Notes under the pieces: model-generated
The model's input: only the letters and a program-made list of their open reading frames with translations
The model's database searches: none
Told to the model about the DNA's origin: nothing
Made by a program: the position numbers and the translations under genes
Shown here: positions 48,732-59,203 of the stretch, piece after piece
Layout of the letters: each line of letters opens with the position of its first letter
How positions within the stretch are numbered: the stretch's first letter is position 1
NCBI GenBank assembly: GCA_017303795.1
Contig: JAFLBR010000020.1
Location: forward strand, 1 to 64,000
Source of the DNA: Cytophagales bacterium
Lineage (GTDB): Bacteria > Bacteroidota > Bacteroidia > Cytophagales > Cyclobacteriaceae
DNA length: 64,000 nucleotides
Reading direction: 5' to 3'

Positions 48732-51461
48732 TTAATCTGCGCGATCGTATTTTTTATTGATATGTGCAATACCTTCTGCCATCCAGCCCGGTTGTGGTTG
48801 GTCTTTCAAAAAGTGATCGAAGTATTGCTGCATCCGCAACAGAAAATCTTTTTGATTCGCTTCGTTGGCTAAATGATGGCCTTCGTTTGGATACGAAAGA
48901 AAAATAACCTGCTTGCCTAATCTGCGGGCCGCATTGTAATACTCCAGGCCTTGTCCCCAATCCACAGCACCATCGGCAGTGCCATGTAAAATCATAAACG
49001 GTGTTTTAATTTTTGGTGCATGAAACATAGGCGACTCGCGTTGGTAGGCTTCGCGTGCAGCCCACGGAGTTGCGTTGCGCCCCATGCGCACTTGCCCTGT
49101 TTCCATTATGCCGTGGTGATTGGTGCCAGTACTTCCGTAAATGTTGTTGTAAAAACTTTCTAAGTTGGTAGGCGGTGCACCTGTTACAATACAGGTAAAC
49201 ATATCGGTTTGAGTTAAGATAAACGAAGTTTGATAGCCGCCCCAGCTATGTCCTTGCAATCCGATTTTTTTCGGATCGGCATAACCCAGCTCAATTACTT
49301 TCTTAACAGCCGAGGTTACACAATCCAACGAACTGGTTCCGGGTCGGCCTTCTTCAAACACATTATCCGGTTGAAACACAAGATACCCATTGCTGGAATA
49401 CAACGACATGTGTGGCCGATCATCAAACACGGGCATGGAATACAAGTGATGGGTCTGGCTCATCTTCTCATAGAAGTAAACTACCATCGGATATTTTTTG
49501 CCTTGTTCGTAATTGGCGGGTAGCGTAAGTGTGCCTTGCAACTTTTGTCCTTTGCTGTTGGTATAATCAACCAGTACGCGCTTGCCCCACGCAAATTGTT
49601 TTTGTTGCGGATTGGCATTGGTAATTTTTTTAGCGTTGGCAAACGCAGTGTTGCTTACATAATAATCCGGAAAGTCCACAAAAGTTTGGCTGTTGAAAAT
49701 AATCCGATCAGCATTCAAGGCCTTGAGTGGAGTACTGAAGGCGCGGTCTTCATAGATTATAGCAACCGGAGATTTACCGGGAGCCAGTGTATAGAAGCCT
49801 GTCTTCTTGGTCCACTCGCCATAGGCATAAAGTGTTGCTGGTTTTTTCAGGTCAATAAATTCTTCTAACGGATCGAGCGCAACATATGTGAAACGAATTT
49901 CCTGTTTGTCGCCCTGCCCACCGGTAAGGTTTGTGGCTTTGCTGCCATCAAGTGCCAGCAACCACAAATCGTATTTATGATTTACAACTACACCTCTACC
50001 ATCTTTTGTCCAGCCCTCTACACCAAAGGGTGGTTTTTCGTGTGGATACGGATGCTCCATGTTCATAAACTTTACCGGAGCAACTTTGGAGATATTGGTT
50101 ACTTTGTTGGTAGTAAGATCAACTACTTGCAAACTGGAATCAAGTTGATAGAGATAATACCGGCCATCGGGCGAACCACTCAGCGGACGATTTACATTTT
50201 TAGCAAAGAGTTGTCGCGAACCATCTTTTAAACTTACGCGATATAAATCCGCAGGACTCACTCCCCAGTTTATATCATTCAAATAAGGTTTTTCATCGCG
50301 GGCAACAGCATACATGGAACTGCGCGATACAGTAACCTGACGCATGGCATCATCGGCCAGTTTAGAAAACTTTCCGGTGGTAAGGTCTATCGCACAAAGC
50401 AGCGTAAACTTTTTGTTTTGTTCGGCTCTGCGCATTTGCACCGATTGAATGTAATCGTCTTTCCAATGCCATACGTCCACATTGGCAATGGTATCCTTAC
50501 TCATTTTTATTTTTTGCTCTTGCGGGCGGATGCCAAAGAATACAGAAGTACCATCTTCACTAAAACTTACCTCACGATTCTCGCTAATGATCATTTCTTT
50601 AGGCAAACCGTTTAAATTTTGAGCGGTGAAGGTTTGCTTTCTGTAAGCCGGTGTACCCACATTGGTAAACACCACCAGCGAATTGGTTTTATGTAAAGTA
50701 GTATCGCGCGCGCTGCCCTTTAATACGGCCAGGCTTTTGCCTTTTGCAGTCCAATCTTTTCGCAAGGCATTGTCATCATCCCAACTGATTTTTTCATACT
50801 TCAAGGTATCGATGTCAAGCGTTTTTAATTCGCCTGTAGCGAGGGTTAACAGGTAAACACCATTGCCACTTTTTCCATCGGCATCAACCGTATACGCCAG
50901 TAAAGTTCCTTTCTTGTTAAAGGCATAGTTACTTACGTTGCCAATGTTGGTAATGGTGCCATCGGCAAGCTTGCGCAGAATAAGATCTTTGCCTTCGTGT
51001 TTGGAGTTGTCTTCAGTTGGTTTTTTACGAAGTACTGCAAAGTAATTTGAACTGGCTGATAACGTTGCGGATTCGACTCTTTCCACCGCGTATTTCTCAC
51101 CGGTCTCTGCATTCATTACCCAGGCGGTGTTGAATACAGGTTTTTTATTTTTCTTCAGTTTTTTATCTTCTTCTTTGGATGGTTTGGTGGTATAGGTTAC
51201 CCATTTGCTGTCTTCAGAGAAGCGTGGTGTTTGAGCAAACTTTATTTTATACTGTTTATCGGCATCCAGATTTTTAATAATCAACGTATCATCGCCACCA
51301 TTGGACCGGTGTGCATAGGCAAACCATTTACCATCGTTTGATATAGTGGGTGTTACAATGCGGCTCCATTTAGGATAATCTTTAATGGTTAAAGCCTTTT
51401 GTTGACTGATCGCGGCAAGGCAAGCCAATGTCATTAAAAAAGAAAGCAATGTCTTTCTCAT
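48732..51461 (-). CDS. S9-family prolyl oligopeptidase-like peptidase
   Basis: This 909-residue exported peptidase has a signal peptide (~1-20, A-I-S-Q-Q) from ATG 51461, a WD-like beta-propeller (~30-640) and a C-terminal alpha/beta hydrolase with G-H-S-W-G-G-Y (Ser739), then G-T-A-D-G-A-V-D-W and P-N-E-G-H-H for the Asp and His. It releases dipeptides or cleaves after Pro or similar in the envelope. Confidence 0.9.
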   Translation of the reverse strand: MRKTLLSFLMTLACLAAISQQKALTIKDYPKWSRIVTPTISNDGKWFAYAHRSNGGDDTLIIKNLDADKQYKIKFAQTPRFSEDSKWVTYTTKPSKEEDKKLKKNKKPVFNTAWVMNAETGEKYAVERVESATLSASSNYFAVLRKKPTEDNSKHEGKDLILRKLADGTITNIGNVSNYAFNKKGTLLAYTVDADGKSGNGVYLLTLATGELKTLDIDTLKYEKISWDDDNALRKDWTAKGKSLAVLKGSARDTTLHKTNSLVVFTNVGTPAYRKQTFTAQNLNGLPKEMIISENREVSFSEDGTSVFFGIRPQEQKIKMSKDTIANVDVWHWKDDYIQSVQMRRAEQNKKFTLLCAIDLTTGKFSKLADDAMRQVTVSRSSMYAVARDEKPYLNDINWGVSPADLYRVSLKDGSRQLFAKNVNRPLSGSPDGRYYLYQLDSSLQVVDLTTNKVTNISKVAPVKFMNMEHPYPHEKPPFGVEGWTKDGRGVVVNHKYDLWLLALDGSKATNLTGGQGDKQEIRFTYVALDPLEEFIDLKKPATLYAYGEWTKKTGFYTLAPGKSPVAIIYEDRAFSTPLKALNADRIIFNSQTFVDFPDYYVSNTAFANAKKITNANPQQKQFAWGKRVLVDYTNSKGQKLQGTLTLPANYEQGKKYPMVVYFYEKMSQTHHLYSMPVFDDRPHMSLYSSNGYLVFQPDNVFEEGRPGTSSLDCVTSAVKKVIELGYADPKKIGLQGHSWGGYQTSFILTQTDMFTCIVTGAPPTNLESFYNNIYGSTGTNHHGIMETGQVRMGRNATPWAAREAYQRESPMFHAPKIKTPFMILHGTADGAVDWGQGLEYYNAARRLGKQVIFLSYPNEGHHLANEANQKDFLLRMQQYFDHFLKDQPQPGWMAEGIAHINKKYDRAD

Positions 51462-51581
51462 AGCAGAATAGGTTAGTTGCAAAGAAGAAAAATACTACCG
51501 TAGCGTTCAGCTTAACGCGATGATTTTACAAACGGCAGAAAACAGAGATGTGCTTTACAGGTTAGCATACTTTTCGACCAC

Positions 51582-52175
51582 TTATTTAAGCAGGCCCTGT
51601 AGCTTGTGGTAAATCTCCAAACAAGCCCAGGCATCGGTAGCGGCATAGCTGATTTGTTTTTCATTTAATACCTCAGCTTCCCAGTTACTGGTTTGTGCAC
51701 TTTTTGAAATGCGAAAGCCCAGCAGTAATGCGGTTAATTTTTTTACACTTTCTACCTGCAGGCCGGCTTGTTTACTCATGTCGGCCAGTTCAATAAATCC
51801 GGCAGGGTCATAATTTTTTAAACGTTGCAAAGCTTTAATGTCATCGCGCAAAGCCACGCCAGCTTTTTGAATGTCATCGCTTTCCAGAAACTTAAGGATG
51901 GGTGCGTGCATGCCGGTAAACTTTAACCGCACTAAAAACACTTTGTCGGGCAATGCAATTTGCAGCAGCGATACTTTGTTTTGCTGGCCGCGCACAAACA
52001 CCGGTTTGGTTTCGGTATCAAAGCCTACCACTTTATGTTCGCGCACTTCATCAAATACACGTGGCAATAGTTTCTCATCAGAGATAACCAGCACTTTGCC
52101 TTCAAACGCGCCCAGCGGAAGTTCGTTTATTTCTTCGTGCGAAATGGTAAGCGGTAAATTACTTTTCTGTGGCAT
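51582..52175 (-). CDS. DEDDy 3'-5' exonuclease
   Basis: This 197-residue nuclease resembles RNase D/WRN exonuclease: V-G-F-D-T-E-T-K-P (first DE pair), a middle Asp in L-R-D-D-I-K-A-L, and Y-A-A-T-D-A-W-A-C-L-E-I-Y, the DEDDy signature with Tyr. Stand-alone, with no HRDC domain. Its start overlaps nhaC by 17 bases. Confidence 0.9.
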   Translation of the reverse strand: MPQKSNLPLTISHEEINELPLGAFEGKVLVISDEKLLPRVFDEVREHKVVGFDTETKPVFVRGQQNKVSLLQIALPDKVFLVRLKFTGMHAPILKFLESDDIQKAGVALRDDIKALQRLKNYDPAGFIELADMSKQAGLQVESVKKLTALLLGFRISKSAQTSNWEAEVLNEKQISYAATDAWACLEIYHKLQGLLK

Positions 52176-53604
52176 CCAGCCTGCGGATTTTATAATTAAG
52201 ATATGCCTGCAGCACCGTCATTAGCGGACTGATGATGCAGAAGAAACAGTAGGGCGCATAAGCTACGGTTGCCACTCCCAAAACAGTGGACTGTGTGGCC
52301 CCGCAGGTATTCCAGGGTATCAATACGGAAGTTACTGTTCCAGAATCTTCCAGCGTTCTGCTTAATACTTCAGGTTTTAATCCGCGTTTGCGATAGGTAT
52401 CGGCATACATGCGGCCCGGCACGGCAATGGCCATGTATTGATCGGAGGCTGTGCCGTTAAAGAAAATACACGTAGCAGCAGTAGAAGCTACCAACGAACC
52501 GGTAGAATGGGCATACTGAATAATTTTTTCAGCAATAATCTTAAGTAAGCCAGCCGATTCCATTACGCCACCAAAAATCATAGCACATAAAATCAACCAG
52601 ATCGTATTCAACATGCCGCTCATGCCTTTCGCAGTAAGCAGTTCGGTTATCATCGGGTCGGCTGTTTGAATGTTAATGGTGGTTGTCATCGAATTCATAA
52701 CCGCAATGAAGGCAGCCTTTGCAAAATTTCCCTCTACTTCAGAAATCTCTACAACCAGATCGGGTTGAAAAATGATTGCGGCTATACCACCTAATAGTGC
52801 ACCTACCAGCAGTGCCGGTAAAGCCGGTACTTTCTTTACAATCATAACAATAACCAGTACGGGCACAATAAATAAAAACGGACTCAGATTAAAGCGTGAT
52901 TCAATAGCCGTTAAAACAGCCGAGCTATCGGTAGCTGCGCCAGCGGTATCTAATGTAAAGCCCCAGATAAAAAAGATAATCAACGTAATGGCCAGCGTGG
53001 GGAAGGTGGTGTACATCATGTATCGGATGTGGGTAAACAAATCGGTGCCTGCCATGGCCGGTGCCAGGTTTGTAGTATCAGACAAGGGCGACATTTTATC
53101 GCCAAAGTATGCACCCGAAATAATAGCTCCGGCAATTACACCTTCGTGGATTTCCATCGCTTTGCCAATCCCCAACAGGGCAATGCCCACGGTAGCCACG
53201 GTACTCCACGAACTTCCGGTAGCCACCGAAACAATGGCGCACACAACACAAGCGGCAAGTAAAAAGATAGTGGGGTTAAGAATTTTTAGTCCGTAATAAA
53301 TCATGGAGGGAACAATGCCGCTGAGTAACCACGTACCCGCCAACGAGCCAATAGTTAATAGAATTAACATGGCGGCCATAGCCGAACTGATACTCTTTAC
53401 AATACTACCTTCAATTTCTTGCCATGTAAAACCGCAGCGAAAGGCAATGATTCCGGCAACGCCTGAGGCCAGTAATAAGGCAATCTGGTTGGCGCCAGCA
53501 ATGGCATCGTTACCCAGCACAATTACATTAAGCGTAAGCAATGCAATCAGAACTGCGATGGGAATAAGCGCCTGAAGGAAGGAAGGTTTTTTAAGTTCGG
53601 GCAT
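52159..53604 (-). CDS. nhaC: Na+/H+ antiporter NhaC
   Basis: This 481-residue membrane protein with about 12 helices has the NhaC signature: G-S-L-A-G-T-W, C-A-I-V-S-V-A-T-G-S-S-W-S-T-V-A-T-V-G, G-A-Y-F-G-D-K-M-S-P-L-S-D-T-T-N-L-A and W-N-T-C-G-A. It exchanges Na+ for H+ across the inner membrane. It overlaps the exonuclease gene. Confidence 0.92.
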   Translation of the reverse strand: MPELKKPSFLQALIPIAVLIALLTLNVIVLGNDAIAGANQIALLLASGVAGIIAFRCGFTWQEIEGSIVKSISSAMAAMLILLTIGSLAGTWLLSGIVPSMIYYGLKILNPTIFLLAACVVCAIVSVATGSSWSTVATVGIALLGIGKAMEIHEGVIAGAIISGAYFGDKMSPLSDTTNLAPAMAGTDLFTHIRYMMYTTFPTLAITLIIFFIWGFTLDTAGAATDSSAVLTAIESRFNLSPFLFIVPVLVIVMIVKKVPALPALLVGALLGGIAAIIFQPDLVVEISEVEGNFAKAAFIAVMNSMTTTINIQTADPMITELLTAKGMSGMLNTIWLILCAMIFGGVMESAGLLKIIAEKIIQYAHSTGSLVASTAATCIFFNGTASDQYMAIAVPGRMYADTYRKRGLKPEVLSRTLEDSGTVTSVLIPWNTCGATQSTVLGVATVAYAPYCFFCIISPLMTVLQAYLNYKIRRLDATEK

Positions 53605-53723
53605 TGAGCAGTTTTAAAAGCCTGTAAGATAATAATTATGTGGTTTGGCCAACACAGGTTTTATAGCGCACTTCCGGTAATGTGTATAAAAAAGTTGTAA
53701 ATCGTGAGTAAAATTTAACCATT

Positions 53724-54233
53724 ATGCTGCAAGCCGAAAAGATTCTGATAAAGGCAAGACACTCGGGCTTTTACCTTTGGTTGTTGAATGTGGCGTTGGA
53801 CAGGATGATTCCGTTTAACAAACCGCACGGTTTTCGGATTTTGGAACTGGAGGAGCACCGTCTGAAAACCGGTGTGCCGTATAAGCGCAGAAACTTTAAC
53901 CACATTCGGGGGTTGCATGCGTGTGGGCTGGCCACCTTGTCGGAGTTTACCACCGGATTTTTATTGCTGAGTGCGTTGGGCATGAAGAAGTACCGCATAA
54001 TTATGCAGCGATTGGAAATGAATTACCACTACCAGGGCAAGATGGCCGCCACGGCTGAGTTTACCATTTCGAAAGAATGGATCGAAGAAAAGATTGTTAA
54101 GCCTTTACAAAGTCAGGAGTCGGTAGTAGTACCCTGTGAAATAAAAATTTTTGATGTGAAGGGTAATCAATTAACCACGGGCCTGGTGTATTGGCAATTT
54201 AAAGATTGGGCAAAAGTAAAAACGAAAGCCTGA
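53724..54233 (+). CDS. DUF4442 hotdog-fold thioesterase-like protein
   Basis: This 169-residue protein has the DUF4442 motifs M-I-P-F-N-K-P-H-G-F-R-I, R-R-N-F-N-H-I-R-G-L-H-A-C-G and F-T-T-G-F-L-L. The fold suggests acyl-thioester binding. It overlaps the next gene by one base and begins a three-gene plus-strand operon ending in a GT2 gene. Confidence 0.78.
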   Translation: MLQAEKILIKARHSGFYLWLLNVALDRMIPFNKPHGFRILELEEHRLKTGVPYKRRNFNHIRGLHACGLATLSEFTTGFLLLSALGMKKYRIIMQRLEMNYHYQGKMAATAEFTISKEWIEEKIVKPLQSQESVVVPCEIKIFDVKGNQLTTGLVYWQFKDWAKVKTKA

Positions 54234-55156
54234 TGGCCGATTCCTTTTCGCAAAGTTCGTTACCAAAAACATTTTCTCCGGCTGCGCGGTATGTATATAA
54301 CACACCCGCGCATCTGTTACTTCAAGCGCCAAAAGGGTGGTTGGTTTTTGAATGGACTAACCCAGAAGGTGATGTCCGTGCGCGGATTTGCGTAAACGTA
54401 AACCGCAGAGTGGCTGTAAGTCCGGCCCGTGCGCCATTTGGTTCGTGTGAGATTTATACGAAAGTAAGTACGGTTACACTGGGTAGATTTTTCGGTTTTG
54501 TTGAAACAGCCCTTCAGCAGAAAAAAATAAAACAGTTTACAATTAAATGCTGGCCGGTGGTGTATCAGGCGCAACAATCTCAGCTTTACAATGTGCTGCG
54601 CAAACTTAAGTTTACACTTACGCGCGAGGTGACAAGTATCATTACAGTAAATAAGAGTCCGTTAACGGCAAGCATGAAAATTTCGGAGCGACAAAAAGCT
54701 GTTAAGTCCGAGAAATTATTTTCATTCCATTCATGTACGCCTAATCAATTCAAAACGGTTTATGATTTTATATTGGCGTGCAGAAAATCGCGTAAGCAAA
54801 GCCTTTCACTTTCGTGGAAACAATTGAAGCAAACCATTGCTGCCTTGCCCGATCGTTTTTTGTTTTTCAGTTTAACCAATGCAACCGGTATTGCCGCTGC
54901 CGCGATTGTAGTTCGCGTAAGCGATAGCATTTGGTATACCTTTTATTATGCGCACGATGCTAAGTATAACAAGGTTAGTCCGGTGGTGCATTTGTTAGAT
55001 TGTATTTATGCCTGTGCTGCAAAAGAAAAAGTTAAGCTGATAGACTTGGGTACGTCCATGGTAAATGATGAAGTAAATAAACCCTTACTTCACTTTAAAC
55101 AAAGTGTGGGTGCGCTTACCATTCCTAAATTTACGTTCACTAAAAATTACGCATGA
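54233..55156 (+). CDS. GNAT/FemAB-like acyltransferase
   Basis: This 307-residue protein from ATG 54233 (M-A-D-S-F-S-Q-S-S) has a GNAT-type C-terminal half: F-L-F-F-S-L-T-N-A-T-G-I-A-A-A-A-I-V-V-R, W-Y-T-F-Y-Y-A-H and L-I-D-L-G-T-S-M. FemAB-like relatives work on surface polymers, consistent with the following glycosyltransferase (four-base overlap). Substrate unknown. Confidence 0.62.
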   Translation: MADSFSQSSLPKTFSPAARYVYNTPAHLLLQAPKGWLVFEWTNPEGDVRARICVNVNRRVAVSPARAPFGSCEIYTKVSTVTLGRFFGFVETALQQKKIKQFTIKCWPVVYQAQQSQLYNVLRKLKFTLTREVTSIITVNKSPLTASMKISERQKAVKSEKLFSFHSCTPNQFKTVYDFILACRKSRKQSLSLSWKQLKQTIAALPDRFLFFSLTNATGIAAAAIVVRVSDSIWYTFYYAHDAKYNKVSPVVHLLDCIYACAAKEKVKLIDLGTSMVNDEVNKPLLHFKQSVGALTIPKFTFTKNYA

Positions 55157-56004
55157 ACGCGCCACTCGTAACGGTAATTTGTGTGTGTTATAACCACGCG
55201 CGGTTTGTAACCGAAGCGTTGGATTCGGTTATGGAGCAAACGTATCAACCCATCGAGTTGATTGTAATTGATGATGGCAGCACCGATGGCAGTCCGAAAA
55301 TTATCAAGCAATGGATTGCCACGCATCCGGAAACGGTGTTGTTACTGAATGGTACTAACATAGGCTATTGCAAAACTTTTAATAAAGCCGCTGCTCTGGC
55401 AAAAGGAAAATACTTGATTGATCTCTCGGCTGATGATATTTTATTGCCGGAACGGATCGCTATTGGCGTTCAATCTCTTGAATCAAACCCACAGGCAGGT
55501 GTAACTTTTTCTGATGCTGAGCATGTTAATGAAACGGGCGTTAAAATCAGTTTGCATTCCGATCGGTTTCCGCACCACACCATACCTTCTGGTGATATTT
55601 ATACAGACGTAATCGAGCGGTTTTTTATTTGTTCGCCCACCATGATGTTTTCACACGAGGTGTTTAAAGAGTTAGGTGGCTATGATGAAACCCTTGCCTA
55701 CGAAGATTTCGATTTCTGGATCCGGTCATCGCGCAAGTATCATTATGTGTACACTCCTGTAGTGTTGGTAAAAAAAAGAAAAGTGAATGGATCGTTATCC
55801 AGTTCACAATTCAAAATCAGATCTACACATTCGCTTACTACATTTAAGGTTTGTGAAAAAATTAAGCAGTTGAATAGAACTGAACAGGAACGAAAAGCCT
55901 TGAATTCAAGGATTATTTACGAGATGAAGATGAATCTTAGGCTACTGAATTTCAAAATGGTTGCTAACTTTTTTCTACTTTGGCTTCGCAATCGTTCGCT
56001 ATGA
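55153..56004 (+). CDS. Family 2 glycosyltransferase
   Basis: This 283-residue inverting transferase has V-T-V-I-C-V-C-Y-N-H-A-R-F, I-V-I-D-D-G-S-T-D-G-S (nucleotide), D-L-S-A-D-D-I-L-L (DxD) and Y-E-D-F-D-F-W-I (catalytic acid). It is a GT-A fold acting on a surface glycan. It is convergent with rsgA. Confidence 0.9.
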   Translation: MNAPLVTVICVCYNHARFVTEALDSVMEQTYQPIELIVIDDGSTDGSPKIIKQWIATHPETVLLLNGTNIGYCKTFNKAAALAKGKYLIDLSADDILLPERIAIGVQSLESNPQAGVTFSDAEHVNETGVKISLHSDRFPHHTIPSGDIYTDVIERFFICSPTMMFSHEVFKELGGYDETLAYEDFDFWIRSSRKYHYVYTPVVLVKKRKVNGSLSSSQFKIRSTHSLTTFKVCEKIKQLNRTEQERKALNSRIIYEMKMNLRLLNFKMVANFFLLWLRNRSL

Positions 56005-56028
56005 ATTTACCTGATTTGATAATACAAC

Positions 56029-56946
56029 TTATTTCCGATTATCCTCACCTGTAACCATACTCACGTAACTATTATACCGACTGGCTGCGATGATTCCGGA
56101 TTCAACGGCATCCAGTATAGCACATTTAGGTTCGTTCAGGTGTAAACAACGTGCACCAAATTTACACGCCAATCTCAACTCCCGCATCTCTGGAAAGTAA
56201 TCTGAAATTTCCTGCTCGTTCATATCTACTAGTCCCCATTCTTTAATGCCGGGCGTGTCGATAATAAAAGTGGTTTCGTTAGCCTGAAACATTTCGGCAA
56301 ATGTAGTAGTGTGGGTTCCTTTTTCAGAGAAATCGGAAATAGCACCGGTTGCCAATTTAAGTTCAGGCAACAATCTGTTTAACAAGGTTGATTTACCCAC
56401 ACCGGAATGTCCGGCCACCAACGTAACTTTTCCTTGCAGGTGCGCTTGTACAGTTTCTACATCGGCATCGTGCTGGGCAGAAATGGTTAATACCTGCGCC
56501 CCGATATTTTGGTAGATATGTGTTAACGCATCAAGTTCTTCAAATTCATCCGCAGTAAGCAAATCTTTTTTATTGAAAATGATTAGCTGTGGAATGCGAA
56601 AAGATTCTGCCGAAACTGAAACACGATCGATAAAACCCAAGGATGTGCGCGGTTGTTTCAGTGTGGCTAAGATCAACACCTGATCTATGTTGGCCGCCAA
56701 CACGCTGGCATGGCCGGTTTTTTTTACGGACTGTCTGAGGATGTGATTCTTGCGTTCGTAAATGCTGGTTATTATACCATCCTTAGATAAATCCTCCAGC
56801 TCTACATAATCCCCAACTGCAATCGGATTTGATTCTTTGTAACCCTCCAGGCGCATCTTACCGCGTGTGCGGCATTGTATAACCGCACCGGTTTCCAGTC
56901 GCACCTCATACCACGAACCGGTAGACCGTATAACCAGACCTTTCAT
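56029..56946 (-). CDS. rsgA: Ribosome small subunit GTPase RsgA
   Basis: This 305-residue circularly permuted GTPase matures the 30S subunit. Order seen: OB fold (~1-70), G4 F-N-K-K-D-L, G1 G-H-S-G-V-G-K-S-T, G3 D-T-P-G, then the C-terminal zinc motif C-K-F-G-A-R-C-L-H-L-N-E-P-K-C. It is a housekeeping gene set between two glycan genes. Confidence 0.95.
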   Translation of the reverse strand: MKGLVIRSTGSWYEVRLETGAVIQCRTRGKMRLEGYKESNPIAVGDYVELEDLSKDGIITSIYERKNHILRQSVKKTGHASVLAANIDQVLILATLKQPRTSLGFIDRVSVSAESFRIPQLIIFNKKDLLTADEFEELDALTHIYQNIGAQVLTISAQHDADVETVQAHLQGKVTLVAGHSGVGKSTLLNRLLPELKLATGAISDFSEKGTHTTTFAEMFQANETTFIIDTPGIKEWGLVDMNEQEISDYFPEMRELRLACKFGARCLHLNEPKCAILDAVESGIIAASRYNSYVSMVTGEDNRK

Positions 56947-57155
56947 AAATAGTGCGGTGTTCTGCTTTCTGATATTATCATGACTAACTTCCTGTTTAAA
57001 AATTCAAAGTAAATAATTTAAGACTCGTACTACTTTAAAGATCGGTTATTTTTTAAATGGCAACTCATAATTTTTTTGGGTGTAGAGACAAGTCAAACAA
57101 ATGGTTTTGTAATAATCTTAGCCTATTAGTTATCTTGCTACCAGCATTTAGGTGT

Positions 57156-58100
57156 ATGAGCGACAAAAACATTGAAATTGATCTGGTTTACCTTTGGGTG
57201 GATGGGAGTGACCCAAAGTGGAAAAAAAAGAAACAGATTTTTACAAATGCCCCCATCGATAGCACCGAGTTAAATGCGGTTGGGCGGTATGCAAATAGCG
57301 ATGAGTTAAAGTATGCCTTGCGATCTGTTGAAAAGCATGCCCCGTGGATCAGAAACATTTTTATTGTAACCGATGATCAGCAGCCCGAGTGGTTAAATAC
57401 AGACAATCCCAAAATTAAAGTGGTTGATCACACAACCATTATTCCGGCAGAAGCCTTACCTACGTTTAACTCAAGCGTAATAGAGTATTTCATTTATAAG
57501 ATTCCACAACTATCGGAGCATTTCCTGTTTGCCAATGACGATATGTTTTTTAATGCAGACCTTACCCCCGATTTCTTTTTTGCAAAAGATGGCTACCCGA
57601 TTGTTCGTCTTAAACGAAAGCTCTTGGGCAAGTGGCATCATCAGTTAAAAACACTTTTACTAAATGTGGGCTATTACCAAAAAATGTTAATTGATTCCAT
57701 GAACTTAGTGGAAAAAAAGACCGGTGAATTTTATTCAGGTGTGCCGCACCATAATATTGATTCATTCCGAAAGTCAGACTACCAAAAGGGCATAGAAGTA
57801 ACTTTTAACGAGCAGGTAAAAAAATCGCAAAGCAACCGCACCCGCACTTTTGGCGATTTTCATCGCTCGGCCATTGCCTATTATTCGCTAGCCATAGGCC
57901 GAGGTCATTTACAATATGTAGGCCGGAAAGTGGCCAGCCGTATCCTGGTCTACAAACATAACTTTCAGCAATACATCGATAAATACCAACCCCTGCTATT
58001 CTGCTTAAACGATAACCAGCACGTTACGGATAAGCACCGGCAAAAGGTGCAACCTTTCCTGGAAAGCCTTTTTCCAAAAAAATCTGCTTTCGAAAAGTAA
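57156..58100 (+). CDS. Stealth-family sugar phosphotransferase (first)
   Basis: This 314-residue protein is related to capsule hexose-phosphate transferases. Conserved regions CR1 (D-L-V-Y-L-W-V-D-G-S-D-P-K-W), CR2 (E-L-K-Y-A-L-R-S-V-E-K-H-A-P-W-I) and a third region with F-N-S-S-V-I-E and F-L-F-A-N-D-D-M-F-F are visible. A start at 57057 would add a non-conserved 33-residue leader; ATG 57156 puts CR1 at residue ~6. It ends K-K-S-A-F-E-K, like the second Stealth protein. Confidence 0.88.
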   Translation: MSDKNIEIDLVYLWVDGSDPKWKKKKQIFTNAPIDSTELNAVGRYANSDELKYALRSVEKHAPWIRNIFIVTDDQQPEWLNTDNPKIKVVDHTTIIPAEALPTFNSSVIEYFIYKIPQLSEHFLFANDDMFFNADLTPDFFFAKDGYPIVRLKRKLLGKWHHQLKTLLLNVGYYQKMLIDSMNLVEKKTGEFYSGVPHHNIDSFRKSDYQKGIEVTFNEQVKKSQSNRTRTFGDFHRSAIAYYSLAIGRGHLQYVGRKVASRILVYKHNFQQYIDKYQPLLFCLNDNQHVTDKHRQKVQPFLESLFPKKSAFEK

Positions 58101-58164
58101 GGTATTCAATTTACCATGTTAGCTCACCGCTGCTCTTGACTGCAATGCTCTTGGTGCAGAAGAC

Positions 58165-58980
58165 TCAGTCAGTGTCATATTTATCCACGCCATTCACGCA
58201 TCTTTTGGACTTGTTGGCAATGGCAACACTTAAAATTCTTTTGTTTTCTTCCAGCATAACACGCGAGCTTATGGGATGATGCAGGTGATAACCAAACCCA
58301 CCCAGCTTTATTTTATAGAATTGCTTTCCACTATTAAGCATGCGAATCATAAACTCCGTATCCTCCCGGCCCCAACCCACAAAATCTTCATTAAATCCAT
58401 TTACTTCTAGTACGTCCGCTCTCCAAAACGATAGATTGCAACCTCTTACTTTTGTGTCGTCTTCGGTGCTGTATGAAAAGAAACTCGATAAGGGTGGAAA
58501 ATAAATATTGTTAAATCGTTTTTTAATTCCCAGCTGAAAAAAACTGAAATCAATTTGATGGTTTGTAAGGCATTGTTGTGTTAGCCGTTTTTTCAACATA
58601 ACTCTCGAGCCTTGAATAAATCTGTTTGCCTTGGCATGGCTTAGGTGAGACTTAATAAACTCTTTATGTAAGATGATGTCTCCATCAACCAGAATAATAT
58701 AATCACCATGAGATTTTGAAATGGCCAGATTGCGTATGGCCGATAGGCGGAAGCCCGTATCTTCATGCCAGGCATGTATTATTGGAATTGTGGTTTTGGC
58801 CCGATAGGAATCTACCAACTGCCGCGTGTCGTCCCTCGAGCCATCATCGGCAATAATTATTTCAGTTGGCGGTACAGTTTGTCTCAACGCACTTAACAAT
58901 ACCAGCTCTAAGGCATCCTTTCGGTTATAGGTTGTGATGATGAGGGATGTTGTTGGGGGATTATGCTGAATTTTTGACAT
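58165..58980 (-). CDS. Family 2 glycosyltransferase with Glyco_transf_7C
   Basis: This 271-residue transferase has S-L-I-I-T-T-Y-N-R, I-I-A-D-D-G-S-R-D-D-T, V-D-G-D-I (DxD) and the C-terminal galactosyltransferase motif V-R-G-C-N-L-S-F-W ... F-V-G-W-G-R-E-D-T-E-F. ATG 58980 gives a normal short N-terminus. It lies between the two Stealth genes and shares strand with the second. Confidence 0.88.
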   Translation of the reverse strand: MSKIQHNPPTTSLIITTYNRKDALELVLLSALRQTVPPTEIIIADDGSRDDTRQLVDSYRAKTTIPIIHAWHEDTGFRLSAIRNLAISKSHGDYIILVDGDIILHKEFIKSHLSHAKANRFIQGSRVMLKKRLTQQCLTNHQIDFSFFQLGIKKRFNNIYFPPLSSFFSYSTEDDTKVRGCNLSFWRADVLEVNGFNEDFVGWGREDTEFMIRMLNSGKQFYKIKLGGFGYHLHHPISSRVMLEENKRILSVAIANKSKRCVNGVDKYDTD

Positions 58981-59203
58981 AGGTTTAATTGCATTGTCTA
59001 GCACACCTGTTTTATCAAATTTAAAGTGATGATAAAGGAAGGAGCACTGGCTTTCATTGGGGGAAATAATTATCGTATCGGTTCAGGTTTTGGTGTATTT
59101 AAGATACACCACTTCTTAATAAGAAAAAAATAAACTCTTCTTTTGGACACATTTTATATACATTATTCAGAGATTTGATCAGTTTAACTGTTCTTCAACC
59201 AGA